Assembly: GCA_024404315.1 (NCBI GenBank)
Contig: JAKSQD010000009.1
Location: 1 to 50,816, forward strand
From: Oscillospiraceae bacterium
Lineage (GTDB): Bacteria; Bacillota; Clostridia; Oscillospirales; Oscillospiraceae
DNA length: 50,816 nucleotides
Reading direction: 5' to 3'
The position numbers and the translations under genes were made by a program. Shown here piece by piece: positions 40,028 to 49,413 of this stretch (position 1 is its first letter; the number at the start of each line of letters is the position of its first letter). Below the pieces are notes generated by a model. The model worked only from the letters and a program-made list of their open reading frames with translations. It had not been told where the DNA came from and did no database searches.

Positions 40028-42256
40028 ATGTCAAATACCCTCTGTTTTTCCGCCGTTTCTCAAATCATTCTGCAAAATACCATCCAAAGCTATCAAATTC
40101 GCTTTTTTATGGAGTTGTTGTGCGACTGTGTTCCGACCGATGGTATCGTAGACTGGGAGATAACCAACTTTAGCAAGGCAATTCACGGAAAACGCCCCCT
40201 ATTTCCACAGGTTTGTGAATATTATGCTGATAGTTCCACACAGAAAGAACTGACGGACAGCGTGGAAGATGTACTGTTGCCTTCCGTTGCTGATGTTCCC
40301 AAACTGGTACGTGAACTGGAAGTGCTGGTTCGGTGTGACGGGACGATCTCACCCTTGAAGAAAAAGGAACTACTGAACGGAACGTATGCAGAAATTGTTG
40401 CTCAAATCATCCGTTTTTCCATTTTGCGTCCAAATCAGCCCACCGAAAGTGCATCTCCAAAAATAGAACGACAATTTCGTGGTGTAAATGTGCCGAAAAC
40501 TGTCAAATCTTTCATTGGGCGGGAGAATGAACTTGAGGATATAAAAACACATCTGGAAGAAGAACATCAGCTTTTTCTCACAGGAGTTGCGGGAATCGGC
40601 AAAAAAGAGCTGGCGAAGCAGTATGTCAAACTGCATCGAAAAGAGTACGTAAATTGTATCTATCTGCGGTTTCATAGCAGTTATTATGACACGATTGCTG
40701 ATATGTGGCACAGCGATGACCGACAGGAGGACACCGTAGAAGAACGATTTTGGAAACATTTTCGCCTGTTAAGCTGTTTGGGTGAGGATAGTCTGCTGAT
40801 TATCTCCGGTGTGGATGTTCTGCCGGAGGAAAACAAGGGTTTTGAGCATCTGGACAAGCTGTTTTGTCAGGTGATTGTGACTTCTACACTGGAATGGAAG
40901 AACAAAAACACGATAAAAGCAACGGAATTACCCGACAATGATTGCATATCACTGTTTTATTCCATCTGTCCGAAACAAAAATGCAGAAAGACACGTGAGA
41001 GCGAAATTGAGCATCTGCTGCGTCTGGCACATCATCACACCTACGCTGTGAAGCTGCTGGCACTGACGGTGAAGGAGGGCTTTGATAGCGTGAACAGCCT
41101 TTGCGATAGGTTGGAGCGATACGGAGGCTGTCCATCCATTGACACGATGGTGGAGATTCAGCAGGAAGAAAGCTATCTTTACGATACATACAGCCAGATT
41201 TTAAACAATATCCTCCAAATTGAGAACCTTTCCGACGCACAACGAGAAGTATTGACTAATATCTGCCTGATGCCGCCGACGGGTATAAAAAAAGCCCGAT
41301 TCGCAAAGTGGATCGGACAGGTAAGAGAGCTGCAATATTTGATTCGGATGGGATGGATTCAAGAGGACAGCGACGGCATAATTTTCATGAATGGACTGGT
41401 GCGTGATCTGGCAACGGAGCAGCTCAAACCAACCGCTGAAATGTGTCAAAAGATGCTGGACTGGATGGTGAAGGACAGCAAGACCGCCAAAGAGGACAAG
41501 GCTCTGGAATTGGTTCGGTGCATGGGAAGTGTGTTTGGAAGTCTGCATGGACTAAACGGTTCAGTTTTAGGGTATCTCACCGCATTTATGGACTTTTTGC
41601 AGCGTTCCAATACAGATATAACGAATATCCTATTATCCCCACTCCAAAAGGAAAACAACATGACACCGGAAAATCGGACGCTCTTTCTTGTCATTCACAC
41701 GCAGCAATTAGTGATTGATTATTCCGCTGCCATGACCAAGGGGGAGATTTATCCCCTTGAAGCAAGTTATCAGGACATGATGGAGGAACTAAAAGCACTT
41801 CTTCCACTTTTAGGAAAAGAAAATGTGGCTATTCTGGCTGTACCCTGTTATCTGCTAATCAGCTTGGCAACACTGAGCAAGGATGTTGACCGTTTGATTG
41901 AACTGATTCAGGTAAAAAATAAGATAATTTGTGTGTCAGAGAGTCACTTTCCAAACTATGATGGGGATATACTGGCATTATGGGGTGTTTTGGCGATGCT
42001 GTATGAGCGTCCAGAGCTGAAAGATGTATTCTTGGAGTTATACGATGAGGAATACAGGGAATCCGAGGAGCATGGGGATAGTGCGGAATATCTGGAAAAG
42101 CTCCGTGAGATGGAAATTGTGGCAAGAAATTTGGATAGATATGATACTTTAGAGGAGTATATGGAGGAGATGCTGCGGATTGCAGAGTTGGTACCGATGA
42201 TTGGGAATATGTTAAGAAAGGTTTCTGATAAGAATAATATCAAGCTGGAAAATTAG
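40028..42256 (+). CDS. STAND family NTPase
   Basis: A 742-residue protein with NB-ARC-like organisation. Residues 1-165 form an N-terminal helical domain of unknown kind. Near 170-185 FIGRENELEDIKTHL marks the start of the NTPase. Walker A is GVAGIGKKE (186-194), Walker B is LLIISGVDVL (about 255-265), and a winged-helix part follows (ICLMPPTGIKKARFAKWIG). Residues about 500-742 are helical, probably a repeat sensor. The start at 40028 has AAGGAG seven bp upstream. STAND proteins often trigger cell death or defence on sensing a phage or host signal. No known effector domain such as TIR or nuclease is visible. It lies between the mobilization genes and the restriction cassette. Confidence 0.85.
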   Translation: MSNTLCFSAVSQIILQNTIQSYQIRFFMELLCDCVPTDGIVDWEITNFSKAIHGKRPLFPQVCEYYADSSTQKELTDSVEDVLLPSVADVPKLVRELEVLVRCDGTISPLKKKELLNGTYAEIVAQIIRFSILRPNQPTESASPKIERQFRGVNVPKTVKSFIGRENELEDIKTHLEEEHQLFLTGVAGIGKKELAKQYVKLHRKEYVNCIYLRFHSSYYDTIADMWHSDDRQEDTVEERFWKHFRLLSCLGEDSLLIISGVDVLPEENKGFEHLDKLFCQVIVTSTLEWKNKNTIKATELPDNDCISLFYSICPKQKCRKTRESEIEHLLRLAHHHTYAVKLLALTVKEGFDSVNSLCDRLERYGGCPSIDTMVEIQQEESYLYDTYSQILNNILQIENLSDAQREVLTNICLMPPTGIKKARFAKWIGQVRELQYLIRMGWIQEDSDGIIFMNGLVRDLATEQLKPTAEMCQKMLDWMVKDSKTAKEDKALELVRCMGSVFGSLHGLNGSVLGYLTAFMDFLQRSNTDITNILLSPLQKENNMTPENRTLFLVIHTQQLVIDYSAAMTKGEIYPLEASYQDMMEELKALLPLLGKENVAILAVPCYLLISLATLSKDVDRLIELIQVKNKIICVSESHFPNYDGDILALWGVLAMLYERPELKDVFLELYDEEYRESEEHGDSAEYLEKLREMEIVARNLDRYDTLEEYMEEMLRIAELVPMIGNMLRKVSDKNNIKLEN

Positions 42257-42448
42257 GAACGTTTTTTGTGTACGAATTGACTTTTACTCATAGTAAGGAT
42301 CACTTTTATTCAACTGCAACCGTTGTTTTATGAGAGAAGAATTGCTCTTAGTTTGGTTTTCGGATATCGTAGTAAAATTGCTTTTTCGAATTGGATGTAT
42401 ACCGTAATCAATTGAATAAGCTGGAATCAGCGTTCGCTGAATTTTACG

Positions 42449-42479
42449 TTGCAATTCTGATAGTACTCTGATATACTAT
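42449..42479 (+). promoter_or_regulatory. Promoter and operator of the defence cassette
   Basis: TTGCAA (42449-42454) and TATACT (42472-42477) separated by 17 bp, 33 bp before the XRE start. The inverted repeat ATAGTA (42460-42465) / TACTAT (42474-42479) overlaps the spacer and -10, fitting an autoregulatory operator of the XRE protein. The AT-rich 42257-42448 region shows nothing else. Confidence 0.72.
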
Positions 42480-42509
42480 ATTTTGAATTGATTTAGGGGT
42501 GATAATATC

Positions 42510-42719
42510 ATGGCAGTAAGTTATCAGCGACTTTGGAAGTTGTTAGAAAAAAGAAATATGAAGAAAAAGGATTTATGCTTAGCCGCTGGAATAAGCCATG
42601 CTTCTATGGCAAAACTGGGAAAGAACCAAAACATCACTACAGATATTCTCGTAAAAATATGTGCAGCATTAGACTGTGATTTTTGCGATATAATGGAACT
42701 CTCCAGTGAAATTTCCTAA
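42510..42719 (+). CDS. XRE family regulator, possible C protein
   Basis: A 69-residue Cro/CI-type DNA-binding protein: YQRLWKLLEKRNMKKKDLCLAAGISHASMAKLGKNQNITTDILVKICAALDCDFCDIME covers the five helices (cores KKDLCLAAGISHASMAKLG and ILVKICAALDC). It is the first gene of the cassette, 31 bp before the fused methyltransferase. In many restriction-modification systems a controller protein of this size delays nuclease expression. GGGGTGATA precedes the ATG. It is equally close to the YozG-type regulators of other operons, so the controller role is inference. Confidence 0.85.
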   Translation: MAVSYQRLWKLLEKRNMKKKDLCLAAGISHASMAKLGKNQNITTDILVKICAALDCDFCDIMELSSEIS

Positions 42720-42750
42720 CTTTCTGTTGTTCACCTTGAGGTAATATACA

Positions 42751-45270
42751 ATGTTAAAAGATAAAACATTAACTTATATTTCGCTTTTTAGTTCGGCTGG
42801 TGTCGGCTGTTATGGATTTAAGCAAGAAGGATATCAGTGCATCGCTACAAATGAGTTATTAGACCGTCGAATGGCTGTTCAGAGAGCAAATCACAAATGC
42901 ACTCATGAGTCTGGATATATTACAGGTGATATATCTGAAGCTGAGGTTAAAGAAAGAGTTTATGAGGAAATCAAAAAGTGGAGTAAAGCAGGTAATGATC
43001 GTGTCGATGTCTTAATTGCTACTCCCCCCTGTCAGGGGATCAGCGTCATTAATCATAAAAAGAATTCTTCTGACATTAACCGTAATAGCTTGGTAGTTGA
43101 GTCTATTGAATTAATAAAAAATATCGTCCCACGATTTTTTATCTTCGAAAACGTGATGGCGTTCCAGAAAACTCTGTGCATTACTCCTGACGGGGATGCT
43201 GTGCCTATTGGAGATTATATTCGTGCCGAATTAGGGGATAAATATATTATTACTGGAAGAATTATGAACTTTATGAACTACGGTTCTAATTCTTCTAGAA
43301 CTCGAACTGTTGTTATTGGTGTAGATAAAACGTACAGAAACAACATTGTGCCTTATGATTTATACCCTTCATTTAGAGCGGAAAAAACGCTGAGAGATGT
43401 TATTTATCATTTTCCCCAATTAGAATGGGGAGAGATTTGTAAAAATGATTTTTATCACGCATTTCGAACTTATTCTGAAAGAATGAGACCTTGGATCCAT
43501 GATCTGAAAGAGTGCGAATCTGCTTTTGATAATGAAGATCCTGCAAAGCGTCCCCATCAAATTAAAAACGGACAGATAGTGTATAATGTACGTAAGAATA
43601 GAGATAAATACACTAGACAACCGTGGGATCGTTTTGTTCAGTGCGTACATACCCGTAATGATCAATTAGCTGCTCAGAATACAATTCATCCAGAGCAGGA
43701 TAGAGTGTTTAGTATTCGTGAGATTATGGCTATGATGACTATTCCGCATGATTTTAAGTGGATAAACTATGATTTAGATGAATTAAATGCTATGCCAGAG
43801 GGGGAGAAAAGGAAATTATATAAAGAGCACGAAGTGAATATCAGACAATGTTTAGGAGAAGCTGTTCCCACAGAAATAATGAGACAGATTGCTCATAACA
43901 TTAAAAATTCTCTGATGAACTATAAAGGGGATTCGTCCAACATTAATAAAGTCATTATAGAAAATAAACTTGATATTCCTGCGAATTTATTTCAGTTTTT
44001 GTCTTGTAATCCTTTGCACCTGGATATTTCTTCGTTGATGCGTATAGCCGAATTATGCAATGCAAAAAGAGAAGAAAATGCGGCTTTTTATACAAATAAG
44101 TTTATTGTAAACGAAATTGTCGAGAAGTTACCCACATTTTCTAAAAGCGAAATCCGGATTTTAGAGCCATCTGTAGGTGTCGGCAGTTTTATTCCTTTCC
44201 TTTTTAGAAAATACGAAAATATTCCTCATGTTACTCTGGATGTTGTAGATATAGACGCTCAAAGCATTGAGTATCTGAAAATTCTTCTATCTAAAATTGG
44301 AATTCCTGCTAATTTTTCCATTAACTACATCTGTGGAGATTTTTTGACAACAAACTTTCCGTATAGATATGATTTGGCAATCGGCAATCCGCCATTTTCC
44401 AAAATAAAGTCTAATAATCCAAACAGAGGCAAGATTATCTCACAAAATGCTAACAAGCGTACAAATAATCTTTCAGAGTTTTTTTTGGAGCGCTGTGTCC
44501 AAATTAGCGATTATGTTTCGTTGGTTCTAAATAAGACACTTCTTAGCACTGATGAATTTGCAGAGACAAGAGAATGGCTTCGAAATAAAAAAATAGAACG
44601 TATACTTGATTTTGGAAGACATGGATTTACAGGTATCTCCATTGAAACAATGTGCTTAATCATCGCATCTAAGCAAAAGCCTGAATATACAATTGTTTAC
44701 AATATGAAGTATAATAGGCATTACAAGCAGGAGCAAAAGTATATCACCGATAATTATTTCCCTTATTTTATTATTTATAGAGACCAGCATTTTGACAAAA
44801 TAGCATCAAAATTGCAGTTTGGTGTGTTTGATGTATTCAGAGACCGACAAATAACCAAGGCAATCACAACAACTGAACAACGTTGTAGGGATTATTGGGT
44901 CATTAAAGCACGGAATATCAATGATGACGGTTCTGGAATAACACATATTCCAGGGTACGATGTATTTTTAAATGCTAACAAAGCAGAGAAACTTACTGCG
45001 TTCCAATTCGTAAATAATGAAAATGTGTATTTAACTCCCAATATGACATATAACCCCCGTGTCATAGAAAACCTTCCAAATGTAATTGTCGATGGTTCGG
45101 TTGCTATCTTGATTCCTAAAGTTCCGTTAAAATTGACACAAAAACAAATGAGGTATTTTTCTTCTGATGAATACAGGCATTTTTATGGAATTGCAAGAAA
45201 CCTGTCAACCCAATCAATCAATGTTGATAAAACAAGTGTTTTTTTCTATGGAGTGTTGAAAGATGACTAA
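42751..45270 (+). CDS. Bifunctional m5C and m6A DNA methyltransferase
   Basis: An 839-residue fusion. Residues 1-370 are a cytosine-5 methyltransferase: motif I LFSSAGVGCYG (near residue 10), motif IV TPPCQG with Cys94, motif VI FENV, motif VIII SSRTRTVVIG, and motifs IX-X around residue 300-370. Residues about 440-680 are an adenine-N6 methyltransferase: ENAAFYTNKFIV, SAM motif EPSVGVGSF (472-480), and catalytic NPPF (546-549). The remaining 150 residues probably form a target recognition domain. Both halves keep their catalytic residues. The AT-rich codon use differs strongly from host genes. The stop overlaps the nuclease start by 8 bp. Confidence 0.92.
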   Translation: MLKDKTLTYISLFSSAGVGCYGFKQEGYQCIATNELLDRRMAVQRANHKCTHESGYITGDISEAEVKERVYEEIKKWSKAGNDRVDVLIATPPCQGISVINHKKNSSDINRNSLVVESIELIKNIVPRFFIFENVMAFQKTLCITPDGDAVPIGDYIRAELGDKYIITGRIMNFMNYGSNSSRTRTVVIGVDKTYRNNIVPYDLYPSFRAEKTLRDVIYHFPQLEWGEICKNDFYHAFRTYSERMRPWIHDLKECESAFDNEDPAKRPHQIKNGQIVYNVRKNRDKYTRQPWDRFVQCVHTRNDQLAAQNTIHPEQDRVFSIREIMAMMTIPHDFKWINYDLDELNAMPEGEKRKLYKEHEVNIRQCLGEAVPTEIMRQIAHNIKNSLMNYKGDSSNINKVIIENKLDIPANLFQFLSCNPLHLDISSLMRIAELCNAKREENAAFYTNKFIVNEIVEKLPTFSKSEIRILEPSVGVGSFIPFLFRKYENIPHVTLDVVDIDAQSIEYLKILLSKIGIPANFSINYICGDFLTTNFPYRYDLAIGNPPFSKIKSNNPNRGKIISQNANKRTNNLSEFFLERCVQISDYVSLVLNKTLLSTDEFAETREWLRNKKIERILDFGRHGFTGISIETMCLIIASKQKPEYTIVYNMKYNRHYKQEQKYITDNYFPYFIIYRDQHFDKIASKLQFGVFDVFRDRQITKAITTTEQRCRDYWVIKARNINDDGSGITHIPGYDVFLNANKAEKLTAFQFVNNENVYLTPNMTYNPRVIENLPNVIVDGSVAILIPKVPLKLTQKQMRYFSSDEYRHFYGIARNLSTQSINVDKTSVFFYGVLKDD

Positions 45271-46477
45271 TGCGGTAGTTCATGATTTTATCAATGAGCA
45301 TACTTATGATATTCGTGTTTCAGGTAACGGAAGATGGATTGACCAGAAGTGTACGATGGATGTTGTGTGCTTTGTTGCTGACTGTATTGTTGATTACATT
45401 CAAAATGGCGGTCAGCAACCATTCCAATCTCCTGACATCTGGCATTCTGACTATGCGGTTCAAAGTGTTCAAGATTTTTTTGGCAAGCCTGATCCTATGA
45501 ATTACTCAGCTCACGATGAATTTAACAAGTTTTTCCGTCAGCCGATGAAGATGCTGGCTGCTGCTGGTGTCCTTAAAGAAAACGGTCGTAAGAAAGCAAC
45601 GATTCAGTTTTCTGTTGCAAATATGGAGGTGCTGGAATTCATTGCACTCAGAGAAAAGAACGCATACAATTTTCTGTGTATGTATGTTGAAAAAACATTA
45701 AAAGATAGCGGTCTCTGGGGATCATTTGAACGCTTCTTTGACGCACAGGATAAAACTGAATACCAAAATGTAAAAGAACGTTTTTCGGAGTTTTCTATTC
45801 AATATACTAAAATCGGTACAACGGTTGAGGCAAATCGCATTTTTACGAAAGTTCTTAATATTTTGGCGTGTAAATATCACAAAAAAGGTAGTGAAAGAGG
45901 GCATATCTCTAAAAAATTCATTACTTTCGATAAAATCATGTATAATCAGGTTAATTGGCGAGATGAATTGAGCGGAAAAGAGAAAAATGTTGCCAGAAGA
46001 GACTATAATCCCGCTGCAACAGTAGATAGTTCCTATTATAAGTATCGAATTGACAGAGCAATCAAAAATCTGCGTCAATTCAACGATAAGTACAACCACT
46101 CACGTTCTGAGGTTCTGGATGCTATGTCCATAGGAAATCCAGCTACCCATATGCACCATATTTTTCCCAAAAACACGTTTGCAGAAATTGCTGACTACCT
46201 TGAAAATCTTATTGCCATTACTGCTGGTCAGCATATGCAAAAGGCGCATCCTGACGGAAATACCCAGATTGTTGATCGGGATTTTCAGTATCTTTGTTTA
46301 CTGTGCAAAACCGAAAGTATCAAGCAGAATATTTTGGGAAGTCACAATGTGCCTGTCATATATAGTTTTGAGTGTTTTACTCATGTTCTGGCTACCGGAT
46401 TAGGAAAACCGGAGTTTGAAGAACTTGCCGAGAATGACTTTGAAGCTGTAATTAATCATATAGAAGTTTGCTATTAA
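45263..46477 (+). CDS. HNH family restriction endonuclease
   Basis: A 404-residue protein. The C-terminal HNH (beta-beta-alpha metal) nuclease motif is THMHHIFPKNTF at about 293-304, followed by the Asn in LENLIAIT (about 313-320) and the His in AGQHMQKAHP. Residues 1-280 do not match anything that I know and probably recognise DNA. Translation is coupled to the fused methyltransferase by an 8-bp overlap. This suggests that it cuts the sequence protected by that enzyme. Two methyl activities with one HNH nuclease is the pattern expected for an asymmetric (Type IIS-like) target. Confidence 0.85.
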   Translation: MTNAVVHDFINEHTYDIRVSGNGRWIDQKCTMDVVCFVADCIVDYIQNGGQQPFQSPDIWHSDYAVQSVQDFFGKPDPMNYSAHDEFNKFFRQPMKMLAAAGVLKENGRKKATIQFSVANMEVLEFIALREKNAYNFLCMYVEKTLKDSGLWGSFERFFDAQDKTEYQNVKERFSEFSIQYTKIGTTVEANRIFTKVLNILACKYHKKGSERGHISKKFITFDKIMYNQVNWRDELSGKEKNVARRDYNPAATVDSSYYKYRIDRAIKNLRQFNDKYNHSRSEVLDAMSIGNPATHMHHIFPKNTFAEIADYLENLIAITAGQHMQKAHPDGNTQIVDRDFQYLCLLCKTESIKQNILGSHNVPVIYSFECFTHVLATGLGKPEFEELAENDFEAVINHIEVCY

Positions 46478-46511
46478 CCGTTTGTTATTATATTATCATA
46501 GGAATTACACA

Positions 46512-47591
46512 ATGCCGATTGAAATTTATTCTTTTTTTTCAGGTTTAGGTTTTTTAGACTTAGGTTTTGAAAATGCAGGTTTTAATATTGAATTTGTAAA
46601 TGAATATAACGAACATTTTCTTACGGCATATCAATATGCGAGAAGAAATAATCTTCATACCCCTGTTTACGGATATAGCCACGAAGATGTAAGGTACTAC
46701 CTATTAGATGATAATTGGAATAAAACTTTTCCGAATTATACTAATCGAGCAAATCGTTATATAGGTTTTATTGGAGGGCCACCATGTCCTGATTTCTCAA
46801 CGGCTGGAAAGAACAAAGGAGCAGATGGAAAGAATGGTCAATTAACATCAGTATATATTGAGCTAATAAAAAAACGTCAACCTGATTTTTTTGTGCTAGA
46901 GAATGTAAAAGGATTGTATCAGACAAAGAAACACAAAGAATTCTATGATAGAATGAAACAAGAGTTGCTCTCTTCAGGTTACGAACTTTTTGACTCTATT
47001 GAAAACGCATTAACCTATGGAGTTCCTCAAGATCGAGAAAGACTTATATTAGTAGGCTTTAGAAAAAGAACTTTTGGTAATAATATTGTATATAAAATAG
47101 GGAATCACAGAGAGTTTGATCTTGATTATATTAAGAGCCTTACTTGGCCAACAGTTAGAGCTTTTGCTGCCAATAGCGATTTAGAACGTCCTGATGGAAT
47201 CATTCCTTCATTAACCGTTGAATATTGGTTTCGAAAGAATGATGTGCAGAATCATTTAAATAGTAAAAATATATTTCGTGTAAAAAATATGCAACGATTT
47301 ATAAGTATCGCAGAAGGAGATATTAGCGGAAAATCTTTCAAACGTTTACACAGATGGAGATACTCGCCAACTGCTGCGTATGGAAATAATGAAGTTCACT
47401 TACATCCTTATCTCCCGAGACGGATTAGTGTTGCCGAAGCATTAGCAATTCAGTCATTACCATCAAGTTTTGAATTGTTACCACAATTATCTCTCTCTGA
47501 AAAATTTAAAATGATAGGAAATGGTGTACCTTATTTATTGGCACTCGGAATTGCAAACGATTTATGTGAATGGATTGAAAAGTTAGAATAG
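46512..47591 (+). CDS. Cytosine-5 DNA methyltransferase
   Basis: A 359-residue methyltransferase with all main motifs: IYSFFSGLGFLDLGFENAGF (motif I, core FFSGLGFLDLGF), GGPPCPDFS (motif IV, Cys92), VLENVKGL (motif VI), GVPQDRERLILVGF (motif VIII) and SEKFKMIGNGVP (motif X). PPCPDFS in place of PPCQ is a known variation. The ATG at 46512 is chosen for its AGGAA. A longer frame from 46482 has a weaker site. It is the third methyltransferase activity in the cassette. It may protect the other strand or half of the same target, or belong to the module that follows. Confidence 0.93.
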   Translation: MPIEIYSFFSGLGFLDLGFENAGFNIEFVNEYNEHFLTAYQYARRNNLHTPVYGYSHEDVRYYLLDDNWNKTFPNYTNRANRYIGFIGGPPCPDFSTAGKNKGADGKNGQLTSVYIELIKKRQPDFFVLENVKGLYQTKKHKEFYDRMKQELLSSGYELFDSIENALTYGVPQDRERLILVGFRKRTFGNNIVYKIGNHREFDLDYIKSLTWPTVRAFAANSDLERPDGIIPSLTVEYWFRKNDVQNHLNSKNIFRVKNMQRFISIAEGDISGKSFKRLHRWRYSPTAAYGNNEVHLHPYLPRRISVAEALAIQSLPSSFELLPQLSLSEKFKMIGNGVPYLLALGIANDLCEWIEKLE

Positions 47592-47600
47592 GTGATTATA

Positions 47601-48233
47601 ATGGTCAGTCAAGAAATAATAAAAAGTGACTTGTCAACATTAGATTCTAAAGAATTTTACCTTAAACACATTGTGAAGTCTCACAATTGGTATTTATCAG
47701 ATTATCTTCATACTCCACAAAATGAAATAATCGATAAAATGGATTACTTCAAAGAAATTGTTTCAACTAATTTCGGCATAAATTTTCATAATTGTCAAAT
47801 TGTTGGTAGTGCAAAAACAGGTTTTAGTCTATCTCCAAATAAACTGCTTAAACCTTTCCATGAAGAGACCCCATCAACTAATTCTTCCGACATTGATATT
47901 GCAATAATTTCTGATCAACTTTACACAGAGTATTGGTCAGCATTAAGGCAGGAAAAAACTATTCATGCTCCCTTCAATAAAACATACTATAATAGAATTG
48001 CGGCTTCAATATTTCGAGGTTATATAAATGAAAAAGATTTAATTAGATTTCAAGGAATAAAGAAAAAATGGAGCAAATTAATTTCTCCAGCAAATGTCCA
48101 ATTGCAAGATAACCTAGGCTTTATTCACCCAATTACATATCGACTATATCGGAGTTGGGATGATCTGGAAGAATATCAACTTATTGGCATCACAAAAGCA
48201 AAGTCAAAAATGGAGGAATCTTTGAATGTTTAA
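47601..48233 (+). CDS. Nucleotidyltransferase-fold protein
   Basis: A 210-residue protein with a minimal nucleotidyltransferase signature: VGSAKTGFSL at about 67-77 (the G-S helix) and SSDIDIAII with Asp97 and Asp99 as metal ligands. The spacing of about 28 residues is like that in CD-NTases and DNA polymerase beta-fold enzymes. The third acidic residue is not clear. No HEPN partner is next to it, so it is not a standard MNT-HEPN toxin-antitoxin. The start at 47601 follows AGGTG. It lies 9 bp after the m5C gene and overlaps the DUF262 gene by 8 bp, so the two products are likely made together. Confidence 0.78.
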   Translation: MVSQEIIKSDLSTLDSKEFYLKHIVKSHNWYLSDYLHTPQNEIIDKMDYFKEIVSTNFGINFHNCQIVGSAKTGFSLSPNKLLKPFHEETPSTNSSDIDIAIISDQLYTEYWSALRQEKTIHAPFNKTYYNRIAASIFRGYINEKDLIRFQGIKKKWSKLISPANVQLQDNLGFIHPITYRLYRSWDDLEEYQLIGITKAKSKMEESLNV

Positions 48234-49407
48234 ATTTGTTGATAATAAGAAGTCAATTAGTGAAATATATAGTATGTTCAAAGAAGGAAAACTAATTGTG
48301 GATGAGACCTATCAACGTCGTGCCGTATGGGGGAATAGGGATAAAATCAGATTAATAGAAACAATTCTATTGAATTTGGTTATACCTCCACTGTTTTTTT
48401 GGAAAGCAGAAACTGATCCCGAAACTGGAGAGTCCATAACTCACATTGTCGACGGTCAGCAGAGGATAAAAGCAATTTATGATTTTATCGATGATCAATA
48501 TAAACTTAAACGCCATGATTTATTAGATTTATCTGCACAAAATTCATATGCTGATAAATCATTTCGAGAGTTAAGTGCTTCTCAAAAAACAGATTTTTGG
48601 AATTATCAGTTAATGGTTATCGATATTGATCCTGGAGCAACACGTGATGACATTATCACGATGTTTAACCGTTTAAATTTAACTGACTATAATTTAAATG
48701 ATCAAGAAAAGAGAAATAGTGTATCTGGCGAATTTGCTGCCCTGGCAAGAGAAATATCGGAATGTACCTTATGGGAAGACAAGAAACTATTTACTAATAC
48801 AGACGTTAAAAGAATGAAAGATGTTGAATTTTGTGCATCTTTAATTCTACTTTTTAGAAATGGAATTATTGACCAAACAGATCAAGGGGCTTTGAATCAA
48901 GCCTATGATGAACTTCAAGTTGGATATGAAGATGCTGAAAACGATAAATCAAGCGTCTGCCGTGCAATTGAAACGATACAATCTTTTTTCACTAATGATG
49001 AAGTATCAAAGTTTCTCCGACGAAAGGCTCAATTGTACACATTATTTAGCGTTATTTTTTATATGCAGCGTCAAAATATCCCACTTAGTCATGAATATAT
49101 TTATAATTTTGAGCAATTTGTGGCGCTTTATTCTGTATTTAATAATGATATGGATATATCCTCAGAACTGCATGAAAACGAAAAAAATCTCTTTGATTTG
49201 TTAAAAAAATATAAACTTGCGTCGTCTGAAGGATTAAACAAGCACACAAATAGAATGATTCGCTACAATGTGATGAAGAAGTTTTTATTTGACTTAGATG
49301 AATCAACAGAAACCGCTAGAATTACGTTGCGCACTCAAATGGAAAGACACACTGAAAATAGTATGCAACTTCAGCTGAATCTTGCGGATGGAAGTATAGC
49401 TGAATAA
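48226..49407 (+). CDS. DUF262 (GmrS-like) domain protein
   Basis: A 393-residue protein. The DUF262 ParB/sulfiredoxin-like domain (about 10-200) shows YQRRAVWGNRDKIRLIETIL (29-48) and HIVDGQQRIKAIYDFI (about 76-91). These are the nucleotide-binding motifs of the GmrS half of GmrSD. The DUF1524 HNH half of GmrSD is not present in this polypeptide. The C-terminal half is helical and unassigned. It overlaps the nucleotidyltransferase gene by 8 bp and is the last gene of the cassette. A role in nucleotide-dependent nuclease activity is known for the family. Its role here is open. Confidence 0.88.
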   Translation: MFKFVDNKKSISEIYSMFKEGKLIVDETYQRRAVWGNRDKIRLIETILLNLVIPPLFFWKAETDPETGESITHIVDGQQRIKAIYDFIDDQYKLKRHDLLDLSAQNSYADKSFRELSASQKTDFWNYQLMVIDIDPGATRDDIITMFNRLNLTDYNLNDQEKRNSVSGEFAALAREISECTLWEDKKLFTNTDVKRMKDVEFCASLILLFRNGIIDQTDQGALNQAYDELQVGYEDAENDKSSVCRAIETIQSFFTNDEVSKFLRRKAQLYTLFSVIFYMQRQNIPLSHEYIYNFEQFVALYSVFNNDMDISSELHENEKNLFDLLKKYKLASSEGLNKHTNRMIRYNVMKKFLFDLDESTETARITLRTQMERHTENSMQLQLNLADGSIAE

Positions 49408-49413
49408 AATTTA

